Program-made: the position numbers and the translations under genes
Shown here: positions 17,651 through 25,269 of the stretch, piece by piece
Numbering within the stretch: the first letter of the stretch is position 1
How the letters are laid out: each line of letters starts with the position of its first letter
Notes under the pieces: model-generated
Told to the model about the DNA's origin: nothing
Seen by the model: the letters and a program-made list of their open reading frames with translations, nothing else
Database searches by the model: none
Source of the DNA: Akkermansia muciniphila
Lineage (GTDB): Bacteria; Verrucomicrobiota; Verrucomicrobiia; Limisphaerales; BJHT01
DNA: 64,000 bases
NCBI GenBank assembly: GCA_945861535.1
Contig: CAMAUZ010000002.1
Span: forward strand, 124,001-188,000
Direction of reading: 5' to 3'

Positions 17651-18805
17651 TCATTCAGACCGGCGAATCTGCGCGATGATCTCCGGCAAGACCCGGCCGA
17701 CCCGCTCGACCTCATCGGCGGTGGAATCGCGACCCAACGAGAAGCGGATGAGCGAATTGGCCTCGGCAGCCGCCACCCCCAAAGCGAGCAGAACATGGGA
17801 CGGTTCGAGCGATCCCGCCGAACAGGCCGATCCGCTCGAGGCGCAGATGTTTTTAAGGTCCAATCCCGCCATCAAAACGATGCTGTCGCAGCCCGTCACC
17901 GATAAAGCCATGGTGTTTGGCAGCCGATCGGCTTGGGAACCGCGAATGGTGACCCCGGGAAGGAGCGCGATCAGTTCGTGCAGTCGGCGGGTTAGACTCC
18001 ACATCCGCTCGGAGGGGAACACCGGCGACCGCAGAAAACGCTCTGTCGCCTCGGTGAAGCCGATGATCGCGGGCAAATTCTCCGTGCCCGCCCGCCGTTC
18101 GTTCTCATGCGCCCCGCCAAAGACGATCGGGTCCGGCAGCAACGGCGAGCGTATATACAGTGCCCCGGCGCCTTTGGGACCGTGAAACTTGTGCGCGCAG
18201 ATTGACACAAGGTCGGCATGGAACTGCCCGATGCCGGTGAACGGGAGCTTGCCAAAGACCTGCACCGCGTCGGTATGAAACACCACGCCGCGTGCCCGGC
18301 ACAGCGCCCCGATCTCGGCGACTGGCTGGAGCGTGCCCAGTTCGTTGTTGGCGGCCATCACCGAGACGAGCGTCGTGTCCGGGCGCAGCGCGCGCTCGAC
18401 GGCGCTCACGGACACCTGCCCGGCGGCGTCCACCGGCAGATACGTCACCGTGAATCCCTCGTGCCGCTCCAGATATTGAAAACACTGCAACACCGCGTGG
18501 TGCTCGATGGTCGAGGTGATCAGATGCCGGCCCTTGGCGCGCAAATGCCGCGCGGAGCCGAAAATCGCGAGGTTGTTGCTCTCCGTGCCGCCGCTGGTGA
18601 AGACCACCTCGCTCGGTTTGGCCCCGAGCACGGTCGCGACCCGGTCCCGGGCGTCGTCCAGCAAGGCGCGCGCGCGCCGGCCGATTTGGTGAACGCTCGA
18701 CGGGTTGCCCCAGATGTCCCCCAAAAACGGCAGCATTGCCTCCCGCACCGCCGGATCGAGCGGCGTGGTGGCGTTGTAATCGAAATAAACCGGCGGCACG
18801 GACAA
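17651..18805 (-). CDS. Cysteine desulfurase, IscS/NifS type
   Basis: 384 residues. A PLP enzyme that removes sulfur from cysteine as a persulfide for Fe-S clusters, thiolated tRNA or other uses. SGGTESNNLA (71-80) and H-T-D-A (177-180) line the cofactor site, K206 in CAHKFHGPKG is the Schiff-base lysine, and C328 in SSGSACSAGSLEPSHV is the persulfide cysteine in the long flexible loop of group I enzymes. Length fits NifS/IscS rather than SufS. No iscU or other cluster gene is adjacent. It starts with ATG 20 bases after a sense-oriented heptad repeat, which also occurs before two other genes here. Confidence 0.94.
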   Translation of the reverse strand: MSVPPVYFDYNATTPLDPAVREAMLPFLGDIWGNPSSVHQIGRRARALLDDARDRVATVLGAKPSEVVFTSGGTESNNLAIFGSARHLRAKGRHLITSTIEHHAVLQCFQYLERHEGFTVTYLPVDAAGQVSVSAVERALRPDTTLVSVMAANNELGTLQPVAEIGALCRARGVVFHTDAVQVFGKLPFTGIGQFHADLVSICAHKFHGPKGAGALYIRSPLLPDPIVFGGAHENERRAGTENLPAIIGFTEATERFLRSPVFPSERMWSLTRRLHELIALLPGVTIRGSQADRLPNTMALSVTGCDSIVLMAGLDLKNICASSGSACSAGSLEPSHVLLALGVAAAEANSLIRFSLGRDSTADEVERVGRVLPEIIAQIRRSE

Positions 18806-18824
18806 GCGATAGCGGGCGGGGGGG

Positions 18825-18857
18825 AAAGCTCAAAGCTTAAAGCTCAAAGCTCAAGGG
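18825..18857. repeat. T-rich heptad repeat before iscS-like gene
   Basis: Minus-strand copy of the CCCTTGAGCTTTGAGC-type repeat found at 4563-4596 and 63323-63355. It reads in the same direction as the gene and ends 20 bases before its ATG. On the plus strand it appears as AAAGCTCAAAGCTTAAAGC followed by further AAGCTC units. Confidence 0.85.
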
Positions 18858-19227
18858 AATGGCCAATTGCCAAGCTCCGGATGGGACTGGCGGAGGCAAA
18901 TATTGGCTGCTCGGGAAATCTCAGTTTCAGGCCCATCTCAATGGCCCGACTTCCTATACTCGCCTGTTTTTTGGAGTCGGAACCGGGGATTTCCCCGGTT
19001 GTTCGCGGGGCGGGGTCAAAGGACCGTCACAGCATTTGCGTGGCGCCGGGTTCAGTTCGTCAGGGTTTTTTGCGCGCTCAGGCGCGGCGTCAGGCGCCTG
19101 GGCGGCTGGGCCGGTAATCCTCCTGCTGCAGGGACAGCGACGGCGGAGCGGGTGGGGTCGGCGCGTCCGCTGCCGAAAACAGATTTGGCGTGGCCGGGTA
19201 CGGGCGCGGCCGCAAAACAACGGCCAC

Positions 19228-19440
19228 GGAGAGCGGTCGTCCCCGGCCGCCGCGACGTCCGCTCGCCCGGGACGGTCGGAATGGGGAACATCGCAGCGCG
19301 CTCCACCTTGCTGCGCCCGCGGACGGGCGCACTCAGGAGAGCGGCCGTCCCCGGCCGCAGCGACGCCCGCCCGTCCGGGACGGTCGGAATGGGGAACATC
19401 GCAACGCGCTCCAACTCGCTTCGCCCGCGGATGGGCGCAC
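19228..19440. repeat. Tandem 108-base duplication with GC-rich hairpins
   Basis: Two copies, 19228-19332 and 19336-19440, repeat with a 108-base period and few differences. Each contains GCGGCCGTCCCCGGCCGC-like hairpin arms and the block GGTCGGAATGGGGAACATCG. Long frames across it on both strands give low-complexity Arg/Pro-rich translations that simply repeat, so I regard the whole 18858-19468 stretch as non-coding. It separates iscS-like and trpS, both on the minus strand. Similar hairpin sequence occurs at 46247-46350. Confidence 0.8.
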
Positions 19441-19468
19441 GCCGCTGGCGGCTCCACCGCCGCAGTGC

Positions 19469-20431
19469 TTACTCCAGCCCGCTGGCCAGTTTCGCACGCT
19501 GAAGCACCGTCGTCGCGAGGGCACGCGCGCGGGTGGCCCCGGCGCGGAGCACGCCGTGGACATGATCGAGATTGGCGGCCAGTTCGGCGCGGCGGACGCG
19601 GGCGGGTGCAAAATATTCCCAGTAGGTCTCGAACAGTTTCTTCTTCAGGTCGCCGTAGCCGAGGCCGCCGGCGCGCAGCTTTTCCTCATACTCGGCGCCG
19701 AGCTCGGGACGGATGACCTTGAGCAACTGGATCGCGAGATTTTTGTCGGCGTCGGGTTTGGGTTCCTGCGGCGTGCGGCTGTCCATGACGATGCCCATGA
19801 TGCGTTTCCGCGTGGCTTTTTCCTCACCGAAGATCTCGATGGTGTTGCCGTAGCTCTTGCTCATTTTCTGGCCGTCGATGCCCGGCACGGCGGCGACGTC
19901 GTCGCGGATGCGCGGCTCGGGGACGACGAAGGTGTTGCCGTATTGCTCGTTGAACTTGATGGCGATGTCGCGCGTGACCTCGACGTGCTGCTTCTGATCG
20001 CGGCCCACCGGCACGACATTCGAGTCGAAGATGAGAATGTCCGCCGCCATGAGCACCGGATAGGCGAAGAGGCCGTGATTGGGCGAGATGCCCTTGGCGA
20101 CCTTGTCCTTGTAGCTGTGGCAGCGCTCGAGCAGGCCCATCGGCGTGAGCGTCGAGAGCATCCAGGCCAGCTCGGTGACCTCGGGCACATCGGACTGGCG
20201 CCAAAAGACGGACTTCTGCGGATCGAGGCCGCAGGCGAGGAAATCGAGGGCGACATCGAGGGTGTTCTTGCGGCGCTCGGCGGCATCGTAGAGCGAAGTC
20301 ATCGAGTGGTAATTGGCGATGAAATAAAACGCCTCGCCCTGCTCCTGCAGTTCGATGGCCGGGCGCATCATCCCGAAATAATTGCCGAGATGCAGCGCGC
20401 CGGAGGGTTGGATGCCCGAGAGAATTCGCAT
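19469..20431 (-). CDS. trpS: Tryptophanyl-tRNA synthetase
   Basis: 320 residues. Class I aminoacyl-tRNA synthetase that charges tRNA-Trp. MRILSGIQPSGALHLGNYFG contains the HIGH-type signature (H14 to N17) and KMSKS is at 189-193, followed by YGNTIEIF. DACGL-like and PVGRDQKQHVE segments belong to the Trp-specific pocket. The frame extends upstream past 20431, but that extension is encoded by a dispersed palindromic repeat, so ATG 20431, immediately before the canonical MRILSG, is the start. Length is normal for bacterial TrpS (about 320-335). Confidence 0.97.
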   Translation of the reverse strand: MRILSGIQPSGALHLGNYFGMMRPAIELQEQGEAFYFIANYHSMTSLYDAAERRKNTLDVALDFLACGLDPQKSVFWRQSDVPEVTELAWMLSTLTPMGLLERCHSYKDKVAKGISPNHGLFAYPVLMAADILIFDSNVVPVGRDQKQHVEVTRDIAIKFNEQYGNTFVVPEPRIRDDVAAVPGIDGQKMSKSYGNTIEIFGEEKATRKRIMGIVMDSRTPQEPKPDADKNLAIQLLKVIRPELGAEYEEKLRAGGLGYGDLKKKLFETYWEYFAPARVRRAELAANLDHVHGVLRAGATRARALATTVLQRAKLASGLE

Positions 20432-20522
20432 GGCGCGGACGCTAACAAGCGGCTGCGGTGGGTTCAACGGTTTTGCCCCGGAGGAGCGCGCAGGAGCGCG
20501 GGCGGCCCGCCCGCGAGTGCGC

Positions 20523-20702
20523 TTGTAGGAGACGACGTAAGGAGACTCTAACCTCCTTTCGCGAGAGGCCCGCCCAAAACCAACCCGAGCCGCGTCTTGC
20601 AACCGAGTTCCGGTGCCACACGCCTTATCCAAGTCAGCCCCCGAGACTCAGGCCGCTGCTCGCGCTGGAAAGGTCAGAGTCTCGTTACCTCGACTCCTAC
20701 AA
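20523..20702. repeat. TTGTAGGAG-type dispersed repeat, inverted pair
   Basis: One copy begins at 20523 (TTGTAGGAGACGACGTAAGG and onward to about 20559) and a second, inverted, occupies 20671-20702 (reverse strand TTGTAGGAGTCGAGGTAACG). A third copy lies at 63691-63739. The pair fills most of the 336-base gap between trpS and the small helical protein; the bases between the two copies show no coding evidence. Confidence 0.8.
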
Positions 20703-20767
20703 AGGTGGGCGGATCGGGCGCTGGGCGCGGGCCTCCGCCTTCTCACGTCGGCGGCTACATCACGGCA

Positions 20768-20980
20768 TCACGTCAGCGGCGTGTCCTGACCGGAGTGGAG
20801 TTTGCCGATGCGCTTCTTCACGATCTCGAGCTGCTTGGTCAGTTCGTAGATGGTCTTGTACAACTCATCCTGCACCTCCTTGTCGCCCAGCGCGGAGACG
20901 GCGGGATTGAGGCGCATCATCTCCTTCGAGAGGTTGTTGCAGGCGGAGCGAATTTGTTCGATGGCGGCGGCGCGATCCAT
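20768..20980 (-). CDS. Small helical protein
   Basis: 70 residues from ATG 20980. The sequence is almost entirely amphipathic helix: IEQIRSACNNLSKEMMRLNP, a short turn, then DKEVQDELYKTIYELTKQLE and IVKKRIGKLHSGQ. No Cys pair, signal or membrane segment. It looks like a two-helix hairpin or dimeric coiled coil. It lies 38 bases downstream of the SDR gene on the same strand and is probably co-transcribed. I do not recognise a named family. Confidence 0.7.
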   Translation of the reverse strand: MDRAAAIEQIRSACNNLSKEMMRLNPAVSALGDKEVQDELYKTIYELTKQLEIVKKRIGKLHSGQDTPLT

Positions 20981-21018
20981 GGCGGTGAGGAGAACGCTGT
21001 TTGTGAAGAGCGTCGGGA

Positions 21019-21771
21019 TCAATACGTCGCGCGACCGCCGGAGAGATCGAACGTCGCGCCGGTGCTGAAGGAGCAGTCCTCCGAGCACAGCCACGCGACC
21101 AGCGCGGCGGCCTCCTCCTTTTTGCCAAAGCGGCCCATGGGGATTTTCGAGAGCATGTAGTCCACGTGCTGCTGCGTGATCTGCTTGAGGATGTCGGTCT
21201 CGATGACGGCGGGCGTGACGCAGTTTACGAGGATGCCGTTTTGCGCGAGCTCCTTGCCGAGGGATTTGGTGAGCGCGATCACGCCGGCCTTGGCGGCGCT
21301 GTAGTGCGACGCGTTCGGATTGCCCTCCTTGCCCGCGATGGACGCGATGTTGACGATGCGCCCGTAGCGGTTGGGCAGCATCAACGGCACCACCGCATGG
21401 CAGGTGAGGAAAACGCCGAAGAGATCGACCTTCACGACGTGCAGCCATTCGTCGGGGGTGAGTTCCCAGGTTTTCTTCGTGGCTCCGGCGATGCCGGCGT
21501 TGTTCACGAGAATGTCGAGACGTCCGAAGCGGGCCTGCGTGGCGGCGGCGGCGGCGGCGACCTCGTCGGGTTGGGTGAGATTCAGGACGTGCGTGTGGAC
21601 TTCGCCCGCGCTGGCGAGCGTGGTGGCCGCCGAGGCGAGCGCGGCGGCGTCGAGATCCCACAAACTCACGCGCGCGCCCGAAGCGAGCAGGCGTTCTGCA
21701 ATGGCGTAACCGATGCCGCGCGCGCCGCCCGTGACGATGGCCGCGCGGCCTTTCAGATCAATGGTGTTCAT
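21019..21771 (-). CDS. Short-chain dehydrogenase/reductase
   Basis: 250 residues, classical SDR. TGGARGIG (14-21) binds NAD(P), NNAG (90-93) is the structural motif, and S144, Y157 and K161 (HYSAAKAG) form the catalytic set. The sequence most resembles 3-oxoacyl-ACP reductase/FabG-like and sugar-alcohol dehydrogenases; nothing nearby settles the substrate. Asp at the end of strand 2 (WDLDAAA) suggests preference for NAD. The gene is divergent from the VanZ/comEC block, with a palindromic repeat between. Confidence 0.92.
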   Translation of the reverse strand: MNTIDLKGRAAIVTGGARGIGYAIAERLLASGARVSLWDLDAAALASAATTLASAGEVHTHVLNLTQPDEVAAAAAATQARFGRLDILVNNAGIAGATKKTWELTPDEWLHVVKVDLFGVFLTCHAVVPLMLPNRYGRIVNIASIAGKEGNPNASHYSAAKAGVIALTKSLGKELAQNGILVNCVTPAVIETDILKQITQQHVDYMLSKIPMGRFGKKEEAAALVAWLCSEDCSFSTGATFDLSGGRATY

Positions 21772-21840
21772 ATCGCGCGCGGTGTTAGCGGGTCGTCGCG
21801 GAAAAGGGAAGCTTCGGCGAGCGACGCGGCATCGCCGCCG

Positions 21841-21946
21841 GGAGCGCGGCGTTTACGCCGCAGAGGCGTGGAGCGGGAGGGGGCGCTGGATCGTTCGGGC
21901 GCGCCCGTTGCATGGGGACGTCTCTGCGGCCTGAAGGCCGCGCTCC
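21841..21946. repeat. Double-hairpin palindromic element (GCGGC family)
   Basis: Arms 21841-21865 and 21922-21946. Each arm is itself a hairpin: GCGGCGTTTACGCCGC in the left and GCGGCCTGAAGGCCGC in the right. Related elements lie at 34266-34369, 35123-35280, 39177-39273 and 47494-47591. Intergenic here, between the divergent SDR and VanZ-like genes. Confidence 0.88.
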
Positions 21947-22006
21947 GGGAAAAATCCCCGCATTCGCGGCTTGCCTCCGTTAGCACGCCGCGCATTTCAT
22001 CGCCGC

Positions 22007-22465
22007 GTGTCCAAGCTTGGTTATTTCACCCGCTACTGGCTGCCCGTGTGCGCCGTGATGGCGGCCATTTTCCTCGCCTCGACGGACTTCGGGGCGTCGC
22101 ATCGCACGTCGCGTTTTCTCGGACCGTTCCTGCGGTGGTTCAATCCCTCGATCGCGGAGGAAACAATTCGCGAGATTCAGTATTTCATTCGCAAATGCGG
22201 CCATCTCTCCGAATACGCCGCGCTCGGAATCCTCGTGTGGCGCGCCCGCCGGCGACCGATGAAGGCTGATTCGCGGCCGTGGGATTGGGAGGAGGCGGCC
22301 TTCGCGATCGGCTGCGCGGCGGCCTACGCGGTCAGCGATGAAATGCACCAGGCGCTGGTGCCGTCGCGCGATCCGTCGCTGCTTGATGTGCTGATCGACA
22401 CGAGCGGCGCGACGTTCGGCGTGCTGGGCGTCTGGGCGGTCGGGCGACTCCGAAAGCAATGGTGA
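22007..22465 (+). CDS. VanZ-like membrane protein
   Basis: 152 residues from GTG 22007. Four hydrophobic segments: YWLPVCAVMAAIFLAS (first helix), then IQYFIRKCGHLSEYAALGIL with the conserved K-xxH-xxEY of the VanZ-like family, FAIGCAAAYAVSDEMHQ with SDExHQ, and the final DTSGATFGVLGVWAV. VanZ-like proteins are small integral membrane proteins; VanZ itself raises teicoplanin resistance by an unknown mechanism. Six bases before comEC, same strand, so an operon is likely. The frame continues upstream through the GCGGC palindrome, which argues for the GTG start. Confidence 0.85.
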   Translation: MSKLGYFTRYWLPVCAVMAAIFLASTDFGASHRTSRFLGPFLRWFNPSIAEETIREIQYFIRKCGHLSEYAALGILVWRARRRPMKADSRPWDWEEAAFAIGCAAAYAVSDEMHQALVPSRDPSLLDVLIDTSGATFGVLGVWAVGRLRKQW

Positions 22466-22471
22466 GGGCGC

Positions 22472-24907
22472 ATGGAGCATCCGCTGGCGCGACTGGCATT
22501 GGCTTACAGCGCGGGACTAGTGCTCGCGTTCTGGCAGCTCTTGCCCCTGGCGCTCGGTCCGCTGCTGCTGGTTACGCTCGCGCTGGGCTGGGCCGGTCTC
22601 CGCGTGGAAAAATTTCGCCCGTGGTTGCTCTGGCCGTTTCTGGTGCTCTGCGGCTGGACCAATCTCGAGCTGCAAACCGCGGTCATTTCCCCCGCCGACC
22701 TGCGCGTGCTCAATGACGGCCGCGACGAACTGGTCACGCTGCACGGCACGCTGGCCGAAGCCCCGCGCCAAAGCATCGTGGTGCGGCGCGGCGATGAAAC
22801 GGTCCGCACGCTCGCGATCCTCGAGGCGACCGAATTGCAGCGCGGCACGAACCGCGAACCGGCGTTTGGGCAGGTGCTCGTCAACACGCCGGGCGTGCTC
22901 GGAGCGGAGTTTTTCACCGGGCGCGCGGTGGTGTTGCACGGCGTGCTGCGCGTGCCGCGCGGCCCCGTGGCGGAGGGCTTGTTCGACTACCGGCGGCATC
23001 TGGCGTGGCAGGGAATTCACCGACAGCTCGTTGTCGCGGAGAGCAAAGACTGGCAGTTCGCCGAGGGCACCGACCACGCCGCGCGACCGCCGCTGGCGGA
23101 TCGTTTCCAGAAGTGGGCGATGGCCACATTGGCGCGCGGACTGCCGGTCGAGGATGCCGAGTTGCGGCTGTTATGGGCGATGGCGCTGGGCTGGAAAACG
23201 GCGCTCACCGACGAGGTGACCGAGCCGTTCATGCGCTCGGGGACAATGCACATCTTTGCCATCAGTGGGCTGCACATCGCGCTGATCGCGGGGATTCTCG
23301 TGAGCCTGTTGCGCGTGCTGCAACTGCCGCGCGGCGCGTGCGGCTGGATCGTGATTCCGCTGATCTGGTTCTACACGCACGCCACCGGCTGGCAGTCCTC
23401 GGCGATCCGCTCGACCATCATGATGACCGTGATCATCGCGGGCTGGATGCTGCACCGGCCGGGCAACCTGCTCAATTCGCTCGCGGCCTCCGGGTTCATC
23501 ATCCTGCTCTGGGAACCGCAGCAATTGTTTCAGGCGAGTTTCCAGCTTTCGTTTTTTGTGGTGTTGAGCATCGGCCTCCTGCTGCCGCCATTTGAAAAAA
23601 TCCGGCAGCGCCTGCTGCGGCACGATCCGCTGATCCCCCACGACGCACTGCCGCGCTGGCGGCGCTGGGTCGAGCCGCCGGTGCTGTGGGTCACGGCCAG
23701 CCTCGCGACCTCGCTCGCGGCGTGGCTGGGATCGCTGCCGCTGATCGCGTGGTATTTCCACATGGTCACGCCGGTCAGTCTGCTGGCGAATCTGCTCGTC
23801 GTGCCGCTCAGCAGTCTCGCGCTGATGTGCAATCTGGGCAGCCTCGCCACCGGCGCGGCGCTGCCGTGGGTCGCGGAATGGTTCAATCACAGCGCGTGGT
23901 TTTGGATGCACCTGATGATTCGCGCGAGCGACTGGACGATCACGCTGCCCAGCGCTTTCTACTACGTGCGGTCGCCGACGGCGGCGCAATTCCTTCTCTT
24001 CTACTCCGCGCTGCTGGCCGTGACAGCCGGCTGGCTGGCGGACGCGCGGCGGCGCTGGTGGGTCGGCGCGGGGCTGGCGGTGGTCGTTTTTTTTTGCGTT
24101 TGGGAATGGAATGCGGAGCAGGACCGCTTCGAGATCACCGTGCTGGCGGGCGCGACGGCGGTGTACGTGGATGCGCCGGGAACGAAAGAAGACGTGCTCG
24201 TCGATTGCGGCACCGAGTCGTCGGTGACGCAGGTCTTGAAGCCCTTCCTGCGCGCCTGTGGGGTGAACCGTCTTCCGGCCATGGTGCTCTCGCATGGCGA
24301 CCAGCGGCACGTCGGGGGTGCGACGAATCTGGCAGAACTGTTCGCCGTGGAGCGCGTCGTCGTGAGCGAATCGCCGAGCCGCTCGCCCGCGTATCGGCAG
24401 GCGCTCGCGGCATTCACTAATGAAGCGCCGCGGATCGATAGGATCGCGCGCGGCGGGCGGGTGCAAGAATGGGACGTGCTGCATCCCGCGGCAGAGGACC
24501 GCTTCGCGCAAGGCGACGACAACGCCGTAGTGCTGCGCCGCAAGATTCGCGGGACGCGCGTGCTGCTGCTCTCCGATCTCGGCCGCCTCGGGCAACGTGC
24601 GCTGCTCGAACGCGCGAGCGCGAGCGAGTTGCGCGCGGACATCGTTGTTGCCGGTCTGCCGGCGCAAGGCGAGCCGCTGAGTCCGCAATTGCTGGCGGCA
24701 ATTCAGCCGCGCGTTGTGATCATCCATGACACCGAGTTTCCGGTCAGTCGCCGCGCTGGGGTGAAACTACGCGAGCGCCTCAAGCAAGCGGGCGTGCCGG
24801 TCCTGTTCACCAGCGACAGCGGGACGGTGAGTCTTGCGATCACCCAGAAAGGCTTGGAAGTGCGGGCGATGAACGGAGAGCGAATCGAAGGATCACCAAG
24901 CAGATAG
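22472..24907 (+). CDS. comEC: ComEC/Rec2 DNA-uptake channel
   Basis: 811 residues. N-terminal helices and a DUF4131-type soluble domain (about 25-220), then the Competence domain with many transmembrane segments (about 225-540), including the conserved HIFAISGLHIALIAGI at the start, and a C-terminal metallo-beta-lactamase-like domain (about 560-800) with SHGDQRHVGG in place of the usual SHxDxDHxGG. The protein forms the inner-membrane pore for single-stranded DNA import in natural transformation. dprA, which protects the incoming strand, is at 60748-61869. The first Asp of the metal motif is shifted, so nuclease activity of the last domain is uncertain. Confidence 0.95.
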   Translation: MEHPLARLALAYSAGLVLAFWQLLPLALGPLLLVTLALGWAGLRVEKFRPWLLWPFLVLCGWTNLELQTAVISPADLRVLNDGRDELVTLHGTLAEAPRQSIVVRRGDETVRTLAILEATELQRGTNREPAFGQVLVNTPGVLGAEFFTGRAVVLHGVLRVPRGPVAEGLFDYRRHLAWQGIHRQLVVAESKDWQFAEGTDHAARPPLADRFQKWAMATLARGLPVEDAELRLLWAMALGWKTALTDEVTEPFMRSGTMHIFAISGLHIALIAGILVSLLRVLQLPRGACGWIVIPLIWFYTHATGWQSSAIRSTIMMTVIIAGWMLHRPGNLLNSLAASGFIILLWEPQQLFQASFQLSFFVVLSIGLLLPPFEKIRQRLLRHDPLIPHDALPRWRRWVEPPVLWVTASLATSLAAWLGSLPLIAWYFHMVTPVSLLANLLVVPLSSLALMCNLGSLATGAALPWVAEWFNHSAWFWMHLMIRASDWTITLPSAFYYVRSPTAAQFLLFYSALLAVTAGWLADARRRWWVGAGLAVVVFFCVWEWNAEQDRFEITVLAGATAVYVDAPGTKEDVLVDCGTESSVTQVLKPFLRACGVNRLPAMVLSHGDQRHVGGATNLAELFAVERVVVSESPSRSPAYRQALAAFTNEAPRIDRIARGGRVQEWDVLHPAAEDRFAQGDDNAVVLRRKIRGTRVLLLSDLGRLGQRALLERASASELRADIVVAGLPAQGEPLSPQLLAAIQPRVVIIHDTEFPVSRRAGVKLRERLKQAGVPVLFTSDSGTVSLAITQKGLEVRAMNGERIEGSPSR

Positions 24908-24937
24908 CGACGGCGGAGCGGCGCAACGCTCGGTCGC

Positions 24938-25123
24938 GCAGGCGTCCTCGCCTGCGAGTTCGGCGGCGTCTCGCCGCCGGAACCCGGCGACCGGGGCGGG
25001 ATGCCCCGCCTCGAGTTTGAACCTTTTCTTTCGGTCCCGGCCGTGCTCCCGGGCGTGCCTCCGCGTCGTGCCTCCGGCACGAAGCGGTGACGGAGATGGG
25101 CGCATGGGGCGGGACGCCCCGCC
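24938..25123. repeat. Cluster of short hairpins
   Basis: Between comEC and the beta-helix gene, a 360-base gap without genes holds small hairpins: GCAGGCGTCCTCGCCTGC (24938-24955), GGCGGCGTCTCGCCGCC (about 24962-24978), GGGGCGGGATGCCCCGCC (24993-25010) and GGGGCGGGACGCCCCGCC (25106-25123). The last two are near-identical and lie about 95 bases apart, probably ends of one element. Confidence 0.7.
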
Positions 25124-25269
25124 AACTCGCAGCCGAGGACGGCTGTGGTACCCGGAAGGGCGCCCCCGCGGATTCATCCAAGCCTGCGGGGTCAGAAGAA
25201 TTGCCTCGAAAAAACTTTGGGAAAGAACCGGTTCTCATTCCTCACCCGTGCGTCAAACCGTCAACTCGC

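Noticed and set aside
19190-20551. 453-residue plus-strand frame across trpS
   Set aside because: trpS on the opposite strand has both synthetase signatures; this frame is mostly repeats and antisense.
20432-20632. N-terminal extension of TrpS by 67 residues
   Set aside because: The extension is encoded by a dispersed repeat and the conserved MRILSG start is at 20431.
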